The position numbers and the translations under genes were made by a program. Shown here in pieces: positions 47,904 to 57,920 of a stretch of 64,000 bases of DNA (position 1 is the first letter of the stretch; each line of letters opens with the position of its first letter). The stretch is from Geobacillus thermocatenulatus (GTDB lineage Bacteria; Bacillota; Bacilli; Bacillales; Anoxybacillaceae): the NCBI RefSeq assembly GCF_002217655.1, contig NZ_NEWK01000001.1, positions 1,002,001 to 1,066,000 of the forward strand, in the 5' to 3' direction. The notes beneath the pieces are model-generated. The model searched no databases, was not told the DNA's origin, and was given only the letters and a program-made list of their open reading frames with translations.

Positions 47904-47933
47904 AATATATGCAAGGCTCATGGCCAAGCATGA
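47904..47933 (-). promoter_or_regulatory. Candidate sigma-E promoter of spoVB
   Basis: On the minus strand TCATGCT (47933-47927), 15-bp spacer, CATATATT (47911-47904). The -10 fits sigma-E fully, the -35 has two mismatches. Confidence 0.45.
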
Positions 47934-47974
47934 CAAGATTGGCAGGCGGCAATGGATACAAGGGGGGATGGGGG

Positions 47975-48262
47975 ATGGATGAAAACCGGAAGCTGCGCGA
48001 ACAGCTCATGCCGGCGCTCGAGTCGAAGCGCGACGAGTTTCGTCTTCTCGGCTATACGCAAGTGACGATCGATGGGCTGTGGGAATGTTTATGTTCCCGC
48101 AAGTGGAAGCATCGGCCGGCGGAAAAAAAACTGCATGAGTTGGTCAGCGACATTTTCTCTCTTTCGCCGAGCGAGTATATGATGTTTTTGACGATGCGTT
48201 CGTATAAGCAGCAGACGGCCGGCGATGATGAGTTGGAGCGGGTTTTAAAGGAATTGTTATAG
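47975..48262 (+). CDS. comN: Post-transcriptional regulator ComN
   Basis: 95 residues from ATG 47975 behind AAGGGGGGATGGGGG. Helical soluble protein with LGYTQVTIDGLWECLCSRKW, the family signature (formerly YrzD). In B. subtilis ComN controls accumulation of comE operon mRNA, which links it to competence and DNA uptake. Same location (between spoVB and secDF) as in B. subtilis. Confidence 0.88.
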   Translation: MDENRKLREQLMPALESKRDEFRLLGYTQVTIDGLWECLCSRKWKHRPAEKKLHELVSDIFSLSPSEYMMFLTMRSYKQQTAGDDELERVLKELL

Positions 48263-48375
48263 TGGAAAATTGACACTTGCCGGCTGCTGTTTCATAATGG
48301 AAGGCGAGGCCAATGTTTTGCTTGGCGCGACACCGGACGGCGCTTGGGCAAGTTGAAGGAGGAATCTTAAGGAGA

Positions 48376-50628
48376 ATGGTAAAACGAAACCGCATCGTCG
48401 CCTTTTTTCTGCTCCTGCTTTTGTTCGCCGGAGTGATGGGGCCGACGATTCAAGGAATTGTACATAACATCAAACTGGGCCTTGACTTGCAAGGCGGTTT
48501 TGAAGTGCTGTATGAAGTGAAGCCGGCCAAAAAAGGCGATAAGATTGATCAAGAGACGCTGCAAAGCACCGTCAGCGCGCTGAATAAACGGATCAACGTC
48601 CTTGGTGTCAGCGAGCCGCGCGTTGACATCGAGGGAGGAAACCGCATCCGCGTCCAGCTCGCCGGGGTGAAAGACCAAAATGAGGCGCGCGAAATTTTGT
48701 CCACGCAGGCGAAATTGACGTTCCGCGATGTCAATGACAACGTGCTGATGGACGGAAGCGACCTCGTCCAAGGCGGAGCGAAGCTGTCGTTTGATGAAAA
48801 CGGCCGGCCGAGCGTCGCTCTGAAATTGAAAGACGCCGACAAGTTCCGCCAGGTGACGGAAAAAGTATATAAAATGGGGCCGCCAAACAACATTTTAGTC
48901 ATTTGGCTCGATTTTCAAGAAGGGGTGGACTCCTACCGGAAAGAAGCAGGCAAAGCGGATCCGAAATTTATTTCCGCCGCTTCAGTCAACCAAGTGTTCA
49001 ATCAGACGGATGTGTCGATCGTCGGCAATTTTACGGTCAAAGAAGCGCAACAGCTGGCCGATTTGCTCAATGCCGGCGCGCTGCCGGTCGAGCTGCATGA
49101 AATTTACTCCACGTCCGTCGGCGCTCAGTTTGGGAAAAACGCCCTGCAAAAAACGGTGTTGGCCGGCATCATCGGTGTGGCGGCGATCTTCTTGTTCATG
49201 ATTTGGTTTTACCGGCTTCCCGGGATCATCGCCGTCATTACGCTGTCGGTATACATTTATTTGATTTTGCTTTTGTTTGATTGGATGAACGTCGTGATGA
49301 CGCTGCCGGGCATTGCCGCCCTTATTTTAGGGGTTGGGATGGCGGTCGATGCCAACATTATTACGTACGAACGGATCAAAGAGGAGCTGAAGCTCGGCAA
49401 GTCGATGCTGTCGGCGTTCCGTGCTGGCAACCGCGGGTCGTTTGCGACGATTTTTGACGCCAATCTTACGACGATCATCGCCGGCGCTGTCCTTTTTATT
49501 TACGGGACAAGCTCGGTGAAAGGGTTTGCGACGACGCTCATCATCAGCATCGTCGTCAGCTTTCTCACCGCCGTTTACGGCACGCGGCTGTTGCTCGGAC
49601 TGCTTGTGTCAAGCCGCTGGTTCGATAAAAAGCCGGAGTGGTTTGGCGTCAAAAAGTCGGAAATCTTAAACATTGCCGAAACGACCGAGGAAACGGAAGT
49701 GCCGACGAAGTTTGACCGCTGGGATTTTGTCAAACATAGCAAAACGTTTTTCATTTTCTCTGGCGCATTGACGATCGCCGGCGTCATCTCGTTGTTTGCC
49801 CTGGGGCTGAATCTTGGCATTGACTTCACGAGCGGAACGCGCGTTGAGGTGACGAGCAGCCAGCCGATCGATGCGAAAGAGTTGAGCGGCTATTTCGAGC
49901 GGCTTGGCTACAAGCCGGAAGATGTCGTCCTGTCCGGCACGGATGGGAAAACAGGCGTCGTCCGCTTGATTGGCGTGCTCGATAAGCAAGAAATTGCCAA
50001 GCTGAAAAATGAATTGAAGCAAGCGTATGGCAACGAACCAAATATCAGCACCGTCTCGCCGGTCGTCGGCAAGCAGCTGGCCCGCAATGCGCTCATTGCT
50101 GTGCTGATTTCCTCGATCGGCATCATTCTTTACGTGACGATCCGCTTTGAGTGGCGGATGGCGTTGGCGGCGATCGTCGCCCTGTTGCATGACGCCTTTT
50201 TCATTATCACGGTGTTCAGCTTGACGCGTCTTGAAGTCGATTTGACATTCATCGCCGCGGTGCTGACGATCATCGGGTACTCGATCAACGATACGATCGT
50301 CACGTTTGATCGCATCCGAGATTTGATGAAAAAGCGGAAAGTGAAAACGGTCGACGACTTGAAGCATATCGTCAACCGGGCGTTGCAGCAAACCTTTACG
50401 CGCTCGGTCAACACCGTATTGACCGTCTTGTTTACGGTCATCGCATTGCTCATCTTTGGCAGCGAAGCGATCCGCAATTTCAACCTCGCCTTGCTCGTTG
50501 GACTTGTGTGCGGCGTCTATTCGTCGCTTTGCATCGCTTCTCAGCTTTGGGTCGTTTGGAAAGGACAGGAGCTCAAAAAAGGGAAAGGAGCCAAAAAAGC
50601 GGCGGCCGAGGCCGAACCGAACTTATAA
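48376..50628 (+). CDS. secDF: Protein translocase subunit SecDF (fused)
   Basis: 750 residues from ATG 48376. One chain contains both halves: SecD (about 1-440; GLDLQGGFEVLYEV, GVGMAVDANIITYERI) and SecF (450-740; LGLNLGIDFTSGTRVEV, GYSINDTIVTFDRIRD), twelve membrane segments in total. A proton-driven motor that finishes protein export. Fusion of secD and secF is normal for Bacillus relatives. Confidence 0.97.
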   Translation: MVKRNRIVAFFLLLLLFAGVMGPTIQGIVHNIKLGLDLQGGFEVLYEVKPAKKGDKIDQETLQSTVSALNKRINVLGVSEPRVDIEGGNRIRVQLAGVKDQNEAREILSTQAKLTFRDVNDNVLMDGSDLVQGGAKLSFDENGRPSVALKLKDADKFRQVTEKVYKMGPPNNILVIWLDFQEGVDSYRKEAGKADPKFISAASVNQVFNQTDVSIVGNFTVKEAQQLADLLNAGALPVELHEIYSTSVGAQFGKNALQKTVLAGIIGVAAIFLFMIWFYRLPGIIAVITLSVYIYLILLLFDWMNVVMTLPGIAALILGVGMAVDANIITYERIKEELKLGKSMLSAFRAGNRGSFATIFDANLTTIIAGAVLFIYGTSSVKGFATTLIISIVVSFLTAVYGTRLLLGLLVSSRWFDKKPEWFGVKKSEILNIAETTEETEVPTKFDRWDFVKHSKTFFIFSGALTIAGVISLFALGLNLGIDFTSGTRVEVTSSQPIDAKELSGYFERLGYKPEDVVLSGTDGKTGVVRLIGVLDKQEIAKLKNELKQAYGNEPNISTVSPVVGKQLARNALIAVLISSIGIILYVTIRFEWRMALAAIVALLHDAFFIITVFSLTRLEVDLTFIAAVLTIIGYSINDTIVTFDRIRDLMKKRKVKTVDDLKHIVNRALQQTFTRSVNTVLTVLFTVIALLIFGSEAIRNFNLALLVGLVCGVYSSLCIASQLWVVWKGQELKKGKGAKKAAAEAEPNL

Positions 50629-50630
50629 TG

Positions 50631-50672
50631 AGCGCACCGGAAAAGGCGCTTGCTTTTTTCCGGTGCTTTTTC
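50631..50672 (+). terminator. Terminator after secDF
   Basis: Stem CACCGGAAAA/TTTTCCGGTG followed by a T-run. Confidence 0.85.
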
Positions 50673-50755
50673 TTTCGCAACGATGAGGGAAAAATGGGTT
50701 ACACTAATGGCCAGATGCAAAGCAGGCGAAACGCAAAAGGTGGGGGACAAAGGAT

Positions 50756-51658
50756 ATGGAAAACGAACAGCGATTCAAGCAGGCGAAAACAGCAGCGGTC
50801 GTCGGCATCGCCGGCAACATGGCGCTCGCCGTCGTCAAGGCGGCCGTCGGCATATGGAGCCAAAGCCAGGCGTTAATTGCTGACGCCGCTCATTCGGCGT
50901 CCGATGTTGCCGGCTCGTTTGCTGTTTGGGTCGGGCTGCGCGCCGCGGCGCGCCCGCCGGATGAAGACCATCCGTACGGGCACGGAAAGGCGGAATCCAT
51001 TGCCGCCATTATTGTGGCGGTTCTTCTGTTTCTCGTCGGGCTCGAGATCGGGCGTTCCGCGCTTGAATCCATTTTTGCCCCGCTGTCGCCGCCGGGGGTC
51101 GCGGCCATTTATGTCCTGGTGTTGTCGATCGTTGTCAAAGAAGCGATGTTTCGCTACAAATACCGGCTCGGAAAAAAACTGCAAAGCGAGGCTTTGATCG
51201 CCAACGCTTACGAGCACCGCTCCGACGTCTTCTCTTCACTCGCCGCGCTCATCGGCGTCGGCGCCGCTATTGTCGGTGGAAAATGGGAGATTGACTGGCT
51301 TGTATACGCCGACCCGCTCGCCGGATTGTTCGTCTCGCTGCTTGTTCTGAAAATGGCATGGGAGCTTGGACGCCATTCGATCCATACGGCGATTGACCAT
51401 GTGCTGCACGAGGAAGAAACCGGCTATTTGCGCGAGGTTGTCCTTTCATTCCCCGATGTGCGGCAAATCAATGAGCTGCATGCGCGCGAGCACGGCCATT
51501 ACGTCATCGTCGATTTGAAAATCGCCGTCGATCCGCGATTGACGGTCGAAGAGGGGCACCGGATCGGAAAGAAAGTGAAAGAAAAACTGCTGACGCTGCC
51601 GCGCGTCCGCAATGTCATGGTTCACATCAACCCATACAACCCGGAAAAAAAACCGTAA
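50756..51658 (+). CDS. Cation diffusion facilitator transporter
   Basis: 300 residues behind AAAGG. Membrane part (1-210) with metal-site motifs HSASDVAGS and HPYGHGKAESIA; cytoplasmic domain with the dimer motif (HAREHGHYVIVDLKIAVDP). Belongs to the CDF family exporting divalent metals such as zinc, iron or manganese; the specificity cannot be read from the sequence. Monocistronic between two terminator/promoter signals. Confidence 0.92.
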   Translation: MENEQRFKQAKTAAVVGIAGNMALAVVKAAVGIWSQSQALIADAAHSASDVAGSFAVWVGLRAAARPPDEDHPYGHGKAESIAAIIVAVLLFLVGLEIGRSALESIFAPLSPPGVAAIYVLVLSIVVKEAMFRYKYRLGKKLQSEALIANAYEHRSDVFSSLAALIGVGAAIVGGKWEIDWLVYADPLAGLFVSLLVLKMAWELGRHSIHTAIDHVLHEEETGYLREVVLSFPDVRQINELHAREHGHYVIVDLKIAVDPRLTVEEGHRIGKKVKEKLLTLPRVRNVMVHINPYNPEKKP

Positions 51659-51663
51659 TGTCG

Positions 51664-51693
51664 TTGCCTGCCCTTTTCTCCTTTTTGTATAAT
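51664..51693 (+). promoter_or_regulatory. Probable sigma-A promoter of recJ
   Basis: TTGCCT at 51664, 18-bp spacer, perfect TATAAT at 51688. Transcription should begin near 51700. Confidence 0.7.
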
Positions 51694-51715
51694 AAGGAGA
51701 GTTGAGGTGGGAGAC

Positions 51716-54082
51716 ATGTTGAAAGCGAAAACGCGTTGGGAGGTGGAGCGCCTCGATGAGCAGGCGGTGAGGCGGCTGGCCGAGGAAGCCGGCGTCACGC
51801 CCTTATTGGCGAGGCTTCTCGTCCGCCGCGGGGTGCAGACGGCCTCGGAGGCGGCGGCGTTTCTCAATCCGCTTGAGCAATCGTTTCATGATCCGTTTTT
51901 GCTTGACGGGATGGAGCGAGCGATTCAGCGTCTAAAGGGGGCGATCGACGCGGGTGAACGCGTGTTGGTATACGGCGATTACGATGCCGATGGCGTTTGC
52001 AGCACGTCGGTGATGGTGAGTGCTCTCAAGGAGGCGGGGGCGTCGGTTGAGTTCTACATTCCGAACCGATTTACGGAAGGATACGGGCCGAACATGGCGG
52101 CGTTTCGTTCCGCAAAAGAGCGCGGCGTTTCCGTCATTGTGACCGTCGACAATGGGATTGCGGCGGTCAAAGAAATTGCGGCTGCCAACGAGTGGGGAAT
52201 GGATGTCATCGTAACGGATCACCACGAGCCAGGTCCGGTGTTGCCGGAGGCGCATGCGATCATTCATCCAAAGCAGCCGGGAAGTACATATCCGTTTCGC
52301 GATTTAGCCGGCGTCGGCGTTGCGTTTAAGGTAGCCCATGCCTTGCTTGGGCGGGTGCCGCGCCATTTGCTTGATTTGGTCGCGATCGGCACGATCGCTG
52401 ATTTGGTTCCGCTTGTTGGGGAAAACCGCCTCTTTGTTGCACACGGGCTTGAAGCGTTGCGAGCGACGGAGCGCATCGGGCTGCGCGCTCTTTTTCGGCA
52501 ATGCCGCATTGATGCGGGGGCCATCAACGAACAGACGGTCGGATTTGTCATCGCTCCGCGCTTGAACGCGGCGGGGCGCCTCGGCGGCGCCGATCCGGCA
52601 GTGGCGCTCTTAATGACGGACGATGAGAACGAAGCGGTGCAGCTGGCGGCGGAGATGGACGAGTTAAACCGCGAACGTCAGCAGCTTGTGGCACAAATCG
52701 CTGAAGAAGCGGCGGACATGGTGCGCCGCCAATTTCCTCCTGAGGAACATCGCGTCTTGGTTGTGGCAGGCGAAGGATGGAACGCCGGAGTGGTGGGCAT
52801 TGTCGCTTCTAAGCTTGTTGAGCAGTTTTACCGCCCGGCGGTCGTGCTTTCCATCGACCGGGAAAAAGGGATCGCCAAAGGGTCAGCCCGCAGCATTCAT
52901 GGGTTTGACTTGTTCGCCAGCCTGTCGCAATGCCGCGACCTGTTGCCGCACTTTGGCGGCCACCCGATGGCGGCTGGGATGACATTGGCGCTTGATGATG
53001 TCGAAGAATTGCGGCAACGGCTGAACGCCATCGCCGCCGAAACGTTGTCTGAGGACGATTTTACGCCGCCGACGTTCATTGATGCTTCCTGTTCGGTCGC
53101 TGAGCTGACGCTCGAAGCCGCCCGCGGCCTTGAGCGGTTCGCTCCGTTTGGCGTCGGCAATCCGCGGCCGCTTGTTCTCATTGAAGGGGCGTCCGTTGAA
53201 ACGATGCGGCGCGTCGGGGCGAACGGAGCCCATATGAAAGCCGTCTTTTCCCAAGACGGGGCCGCGATCGATGCCATCGGCTTCGGCCTCGGGCCGTTAT
53301 GTGAAGAAATCGCTCCGGATGCGCGCATTTCGGCGGTCGGGGAGCTGTCAGTGAACGAATGGAACGGGTTCGCCAAGCCGCAGCTGTCGTTGTGTGATCT
53401 GGCGGTCAGCGACTGCCAGCTGTTTGACGTCCGCGGCTGCCGCGACGTCCGTCCACTTCTTGAGCGGCTGCCAAAAGAGAAGCGGCTAGTCGTCTCCTTT
53501 CGCTGCGAAACTGGTCAGCGCCCGGACGTGGCGCCATTTCGCGGGGAGCTTCATTGCGTGCCGACTGAAGAAGAGGCGGGCGCCTTATCGATTGACGACC
53601 GCTATGTCGTGCTGCTTGACGTGCCGCCGCGGCTGGCCTTGCTGTCGGCGCTTCTTGGCAGCGGGCGGCCGGCGCGCATTTACGCGGTGTTCGCCCAGCC
53701 CGAGGCGCAATTTTTCCGTACGTTTCCGACGCGCGAACATTTTAAATGGTTTTACGCCTTTTTGCATCAACACCGTTCGTTTCCGCTCGCCAAGCGCGGC
53801 GGTGAGCTGGCCCGCGCCCGCGGTTGGACGGAAGAGACCGTTCATTTCATGGCGAAAGTATTTTTAGAGCTTGACTTTATCCGCGAACAAAACGGCGTCA
53901 TTTCGCTCGTTCATCAGCCGGCGAAGCGCGATTTGCACGAATCGCCGACGTACCGCCGGCGGCGGGACGAGCTCGAGGCGGAGCATCAGTTAGTCTATTC
54001 CACTTACGAGCAATTGAAACGCTGTTTGGCGGAAATGACACGTTCGCAAACGCACGAGGAGGCAAACGTATCATGGACTTAA
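51716..54082 (+). CDS. recJ: Single-stranded-DNA exonuclease RecJ
   Basis: 788 residues. ATG 51716 ([15 protein letters not shown]) is preferred over GTG 51707 because the likely transcript begins near 51700, leaving GAGGTGGGAG as the ribosome site. DHH phosphoesterase motifs: [35 protein letters not shown]1 motif [13 protein letters not shown] domain; and a C-terminal extension of about 220 residues common in Bacillus RecJ. Acts 5' to 3' in recombination and repair. Overlaps apt by 10 bases. Confidence 0.96.
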   Translation: MLKAKTRWEVERLDEQAVRRLAEEAGVTPLLARLLVRRGVQTASEAAAFLNPLEQSFHDPFLLDGMERAIQRLKGAIDAGERVLVYGDYDADGVCSTSVMVSALKEAGASVEFYIPNRFTEGYGPNMAAFRSAKERGVSVIVTVDNGIAAVKEIAAANEWGMDVIVTDHHEPGPVLPEAHAIIHPKQPGSTYPFRDLAGVGVAFKVAHALLGRVPRHLLDLVAIGTIADLVPLVGENRLFVAHGLEALRATERIGLRALFRQCRIDAGAINEQTVGFVIAPRLNAAGRLGGADPAVALLMTDDENEAVQLAAEMDELNRERQQLVAQIAEEAADMVRRQFPPEEHRVLVVAGEGWNAGVVGIVASKLVEQFYRPAVVLSIDREKGIAKGSARSIHGFDLFASLSQCRDLLPHFGGHPMAAGMTLALDDVEELRQRLNAIAAETLSEDDFTPPTFIDASCSVAELTLEAARGLERFAPFGVGNPRPLVLIEGASVETMRRVGANGAHMKAVFSQDGAAIDAIGFGLGPLCEEIAPDARISAVGELSVNEWNGFAKPQLSLCDLAVSDCQLFDVRGCRDVRPLLERLPKEKRLVVSFRCETGQRPDVAPFRGELHCVPTEEEAGALSIDDRYVVLLDVPPRLALLSALLGSGRPARIYAVFAQPEAQFFRTFPTREHFKWFYAFLHQHRSFPLAKRGGELARARGWTEETVHFMAKVFLELDFIREQNGVISLVHQPAKRDLHESPTYRRRRDELEAEHQLVYSTYEQLKRCLAEMTRSQTHEEANVSWT

Positions 54083-54585
54083 AACAATACATTACGATTG
54101 TGCCCGATTTCCCGAAGCCGGGCATCATGTTTAAAGATATTACCACGCTGATGGACAACGGTCCGGCGTACAAATACGCGACCGACCAAATTGTTCAATA
54201 TGCGCGCGAAAAACAAATCGATATCGTCGTTGGTCCGGAAGCGCGCGGCTTTATCATCGGATGCCCAGTCGCCTATGCGCTTGGCGTCGGATTTGCGCCG
54301 GTGCGCAAGGAAGGGAAGCTGCCGCGCGAAGTCGTCCGTGTGGAGTATGGCCTGGAATATGGAACAGATGTCTTGACGATGCATAAAGATGCTATTAAGC
54401 CAGGGCAGCGCGTGTTGATCACCGACGACTTGCTGGCGACAGGCGGCACCATGCGGGCGACGATCGATTTAGTGGAACAGCTCGGCGGAGTGGTGGCCGG
54501 ATTGGCGTTTTTGATTGAGCTTACCGAGCTTGGCGGCCGCAAAAAATTGGAAGGCTACGACATTTTGACGCTCATGCAGTTTTAA
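54073..54585 (+). CDS. apt: Adenine phosphoribosyltransferase
   Basis: 170 residues behind GAGGAGG. The PRPP-binding motif [16 protein letters not shown] and the N-terminal [19 protein letters not shown] are diagnostic. Salvages adenine to AMP. Translationally coupled to recJ and upstream of relA, a conserved Firmicutes order. Confidence 0.98.
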   Translation: MDLKQYITIVPDFPKPGIMFKDITTLMDNGPAYKYATDQIVQYAREKQIDIVVGPEARGFIIGCPVAYALGVGFAPVRKEGKLPREVVRVEYGLEYGTDVLTMHKDAIKPGQRVLITDDLLATGGTMRATIDLVEQLGGVVAGLAFLIELTELGGRKKLEGYDILTLMQF

Positions 54586-54589
54586 ACAG

Positions 54590-54618
54590 TCGACATTGTT
54601 CGCATCTTCGGATACAAT
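54590..54618 (+). promoter_or_regulatory. Probable promoter of relA
   Basis: TCGACA at 54590, 17-bp spacer, TACAAT at 54613. Confidence 0.55.
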
Positions 54619-54628
54619 AAAGAAAAAA

Positions 54629-54657
54629 GGGGCACTCACACATGAGTGCTCTTTCTT
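54629..54657 (+). terminator. Hairpin between apt and relA
   Basis: GCACTCA/TGAGTGC with a 4-base loop (extended by wobble pairs) followed by TCTTTCTTATT. It may end apt transcription or, for transcripts from the relA promoter, lie at the very 5' end of the relA mRNA. Confidence 0.6.
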
Positions 54658-54702
54658 ATTAACCGTATGAACGCAACGGATCTCTGTGCTTTGCAGCTTC
54701 AA

Positions 54703-54718
54703 TTTTAATCGATTAAAA
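54703..54718. promoter_or_regulatory. Perfect 16-bp palindrome before relA
   Basis: TTTTAATCGATTAAAA lies immediately upstream of the relA ribosome site AAAGGTG; candidate operator for a dimeric regulator or a weak RNA hairpin. Confidence 0.4.
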
Positions 54719-54733
54719 AGGTGATTCAACCCT

Positions 54734-56932
54734 ATGGCCAATGAACAAGTGCTGACAGCGGAGCAAGTGTTTGAACGAGCGAGCTGTTATTTGTCGGAAC
54801 AAGACGTCGCCTTTTTGAAAAAGGCGTATGAGTTTGCCAAGCACGCCCACCGCGACCAATTTCGGAAATCGGGCGAACCGTACATCATCCATCCGATTCA
54901 AGTCGCCGGCATTTTGGCTGACTTAAAGATGGACGCGACGACGATCGCCGCCGGGTTTTTGCATGATGTCATCGAAGATACTGAGGCGACAAAAGAAGAC
55001 CTCGAGCGCGAGTTCGGCGCGGAAGTGGCGATGCTTGTCGACGGGGTGACGAAGCTTGGGAAAATTAAATATAAATCACAGGAAGAACAGCAGGCGGAAA
55101 ACCACCGGAAAATGTTTTTGGCCATGGCGCAAGATATCCGGGTCATTTTGATCAAGCTCGCCGACCGGCTGCACAATATGCGGACGTTAAAACATTTGCC
55201 GGTGGAAAAGCAACGGCGCATCGCCAATGAGACGCTCGAAATTTTCGCTCCGCTCGCGCATCGGCTCGGCATTTCGAAAATCAAATGGGAGCTTGAGGAT
55301 ACGGCGCTTCGCTATTTAAACCCGCAGCAATATTACCGCATCGTCAATTTAATGAAGAAAAAGCGGGCTGAGCGCGAGCAATATTTGGAGGAAGTCATTC
55401 AAGAAGTGCGCGAACGGCTCAACGAAGTGCATATTCCTTGCGAAATTTCCGGGCGTCCGAAACATATTTACAGCATTTATCGAAAAATGGTGATGCAAAA
55501 TAAACAGTTCAACGAAATTTACGATTTGCTCGCTGTCCGCATTATCGTCAACAGCATCAAAGACTGCTATGCTGTGCTCGGCATTATTCATACGTGCTGG
55601 AAGCCAATGCCAGGTCGATTCAAAGACTACATCGCCATGCCGAAGCCGAACATGTATCAATCGCTTCATACGACAGTGATCGGCCCAAAAGGCGAGCCGC
55701 TTGAGGTGCAAATCCGCACGTTTGAAATGCACCAAATCGCCGAATTCGGGATTGCTGCCCACTGGGCGTACAAAGAAGGAAAGACGATCAAGCCGAACTC
55801 GTTTGAAGAAAAGCTGTCTTGGTTTCGGGAAATTTTGGAATGGCAAAACGACGCGAGCAATGCCGAAGAGTTCATGGAATCGCTCAAGATGGATTTGTTT
55901 TCCGACATGGTGTTCGTCTTCACACCAAAGGGCGATGTCATCGAGCTGCCGGCCGGATCGGTGCCAATCGATTTCGCTTACCGCATCCATTCGGAAATCG
56001 GCAACAAGACGATCGGGGCGAAAGTGAACGGCAAAATGGTGCCGCTTGATTACAAGCTGCAAACGGGCGACATCGTCGAAATTTTAACTTCCAATCATTC
56101 GTACGGTCCGAGCCAAGACTGGCTGAAACTGGCGAAAACGTCGCAGGCGCGCAACAAAATCCGCCAGTTTTTCAAAAAGCAACGGCGCGAAGAAAACATC
56201 GAAAAAGGCAAAGAGATGGTGGAAAAAGAGGTGCGCAGCCTCGGCTTTGAGCCGAAAGAAGTGATGACGGCGGACAACGTCAAGCGCGTCGCCGAAAAGT
56301 TCAACTTCTCGAACGAAGACGATATGTATGCGGCAGTCGGCTATCATGGCATCACAGCGGCGCAAATCGCCCATCGGTTGACGGAAAAATGGCGGAAGCA
56401 GCGCGATCTCGAGGAACAGCAGCGCAAACTGGCCGAAGCGGTCTTCGAAGCCAAGCTGCCAGCTGGCAAAAAGCGCGACTGCGGCATTCGCGTCCAAGGA
56501 ATGGACAACTTGCTCATCCGTTTGTCGCGTTGCTGCAACCCGGTGCCGGGCGATGAAATTATCGGCTTCATTACCCGCGGCCGCGGCATTTCCGTCCACC
56601 GCGCCGATTGCCCGAACGTCAAGACCGAAGAAGCGGCCGATCGGTTGATTGCCGTAGAATGGGAAAGCGGGGCAAACGGCGAGCGCGAATATAACGTGGA
56701 CATTGAGATCACCGGATTTGACCGCCGCGGGTTGCTGAATGAGGTGCTGCAGGCGGTCAATGAAACGCGAACAGACATTTCCGCCGTCTCGGGACGCTCA
56801 GACCACCGACATAAAATTGCGACGATCCATATGACGATCGCCATTCATAATTTGAGCCACTTGCAAAAAGTCGTCGAACGAATCAAACAAATTCCCGACA
56901 TTTATTCCGTCCAGCGCTTGATGAACAACTAA
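54734..56932 (+). CDS. relA: Bifunctional (p)ppGpp synthetase/hydrolase Rel
   Basis: 732 residues in the full Rel layout: HD hydrolase domain (residues 30-180, with HD in [13 protein letters not shown]), synthetase domain (about 230-345, [19 protein letters not shown]), TGS (390-450, [19 protein letters not shown]), helical and zinc-finger region ([14 protein letters not shown]), and C-terminal ACT domain (from about 655). Makes and degrades the stringent-response alarmone. Both catalytic halves look intact. Confidence 0.98.
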   Translation: MANEQVLTAEQVFERASCYLSEQDVAFLKKAYEFAKHAHRDQFRKSGEPYIIHPIQVAGILADLKMDATTIAAGFLHDVIEDTEATKEDLEREFGAEVAMLVDGVTKLGKIKYKSQEEQQAENHRKMFLAMAQDIRVILIKLADRLHNMRTLKHLPVEKQRRIANETLEIFAPLAHRLGISKIKWELEDTALRYLNPQQYYRIVNLMKKKRAEREQYLEEVIQEVRERLNEVHIPCEISGRPKHIYSIYRKMVMQNKQFNEIYDLLAVRIIVNSIKDCYAVLGIIHTCWKPMPGRFKDYIAMPKPNMYQSLHTTVIGPKGEPLEVQIRTFEMHQIAEFGIAAHWAYKEGKTIKPNSFEEKLSWFREILEWQNDASNAEEFMESLKMDLFSDMVFVFTPKGDVIELPAGSVPIDFAYRIHSEIGNKTIGAKVNGKMVPLDYKLQTGDIVEILTSNHSYGPSQDWLKLAKTSQARNKIRQFFKKQRREENIEKGKEMVEKEVRSLGFEPKEVMTADNVKRVAEKFNFSNEDDMYAAVGYHGITAAQIAHRLTEKWRKQRDLEEQQRKLAEAVFEAKLPAGKKRDCGIRVQGMDNLLIRLSRCCNPVPGDEIIGFITRGRGISVHRADCPNVKTEEAADRLIAVEWESGANGEREYNVDIEITGFDRRGLLNEVLQAVNETRTDISAVSGRSDHRHKIATIHMTIAIHNLSHLQKVVERIKQIPDIYSVQRLMNN

Positions 56933-56955
56933 GGGCGGCGAAAGGAGGAAGGCGA

Positions 56956-57414
56956 GTGAGAGCGGTCATCCAGCGGGCGAAAGAGGCAAAAGTCACCGTC
57001 GGCGGCGAAGTCGTTGGTGCCATTGATGCGGGTTTTGTCGTCCTTCTTGGCATCACGCATGAAGATACAGAAGACGATGCTGCCTATTTGGCTGAAAAAA
57101 TTGCTCATTTGCGCGTTTTTGAAGATGAAAACGGAAAAATGAACCGCTCCTTGCTCGACGTCGGAGGGGCGGTGCTGTCGGTGTCGCAGTTCACCCTTTA
57201 CGGCGACTGCCGAAAAGGTCGGCGCCCGAACTTTATGGCGGCGGCCAAGCCCGACCATGCCTTGCCGCTGTATGAGGCGTTCAACGCCGCTTTGCGCGAA
57301 AGAGGCGTTCATGTAGAAACCGGCGTATTCGGTGCGATGATGGACGTATCGCTCACAAACGACGGGCCAGTCACCTTGATCATCGACAGCAGCGAGAAAC
57401 CGGGAAACAGATGA
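56956..57414 (+). CDS. dtd: D-aminoacyl-tRNA deacylase
   Basis: 152 residues from GTG 56956 behind AAAGGAGG. Contains the catalytic [19 protein letters not shown] and the Gly-Pro motif [10 protein letters not shown], both diagnostic. Removes D-amino acids and glycine from mischarged tRNA. Follows relA by 23 bases, as in most Firmicutes. Confidence 0.97.
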   Translation: MRAVIQRAKEAKVTVGGEVVGAIDAGFVVLLGITHEDTEDDAAYLAEKIAHLRVFEDENGKMNRSLLDVGGAVLSVSQFTLYGDCRKGRRPNFMAAAKPDHALPLYEAFNAALRERGVHVETGVFGAMMDVSLTNDGPVTLIIDSSEKPGNR

Positions 57415-57434
57415 AGTTTCCCGGTTTCTTTTTT
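57396..57434 (+). terminator. Terminator overlapping the dtd stop codon
   Basis: 13-bp stem GAAACCGGGAAAC/GTTTCCCGGTTTC followed by T-rich sequence; the dtd stop codon lies in the loop. Confidence 0.92.
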
Positions 57435-57494
57435 ATTTTCGGCGAAAAATGGGAAAGATGAAAACAAGTGCGGCAATAAGAAAGGAGGAGCGCG

Positions 57495-57668
57495 ATGCGG
57501 CAAACCAAAAGAGGTGAGCTGGCGCACCGGACAAACGATGTGCTGTCCGTCGACTTTCACGAATGGGTGCGGCTCGAGGCTCAATATAGAGCGTTTGAGT
57601 TGGCATCCGAATTCGGTGTGGCGCCGAAAGACGTACAAATGTTGAAAAAACAGCAGCCCCGTCCGTAA
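57495..57668 (+). CDS. Small hypothetical protein (57 residues)
   Basis: An ATG eight bases after a good AAAGGAGG opens a 57-residue frame: MRQTKRGELAHRTNDVLSVD at the start, then a helical stretch with RAFELASEFGVAPKDVQMLK that looks like a helix-turn-helix, and a basic end (KKQQPRP). Codon use is like its neighbours. It sits alone between the dtd terminator and the ahpC promoter. I do not recognise it; the helix-turn-helix-like segment suggests a DNA- or polymerase-binding role, which is only a guess. Confidence 0.6.
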   Translation: MRQTKRGELAHRTNDVLSVDFHEWVRLEAQYRAFELASEFGVAPKDVQMLKKQQPRP

Positions 57669-57828
57669 ACATGGCGAGTTGGAAGGAGCGCACGCGGCGT
57701 GTGGATGTTTCATGGGCCGAGGCGGTGTGGCCGTTCAGACGAAACAGCTGCGAATAAAAATGTCCATCCCTGCGAGCGCTGCGCATCCGCTCAACACGGA
57801 TCCGGATCGGTAGAGGAAAAAATCCATT

Positions 57829-57866
57829 GCATATGTATTGACAAACATATGCCCCTATATGATAAT
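57829..57866 (+). promoter_or_regulatory. ahpC promoter with flanking inverted repeat
   Basis: TTGACA at 57838, 17-bp spacer, GATAAT at 57861. The -35 box lies between the arms of an inverted repeat GCATATGT (57829-57836) and ACATATGC (57845-57852). Bases 57669-57828 hold nothing recognisable. Confidence 0.75.
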
Positions 57867-57876
57867 AAGTATTGGT

Positions 57877-57891
57877 TTAAAATTATTATAA
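57877..57891. promoter_or_regulatory. PerR box upstream of ahpC
   Basis: TTAAAATTATTATAA matches the PerR operator TTATAATNATTATAA at all but one defined position. It lies just after the -10 box, where a repressor would block transcription until peroxide oxidises PerR. Confidence 0.75.
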
Positions 57892-57920
57892 ACTAACAGT
57901 CGCAGGAGGTAGATGAAGCA

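Noticed and set aside
49666-50391. Minus-strand open frame of 241 codons opposite secDF
   Set aside because: No family resemblance and wholly inside a conserved gene.
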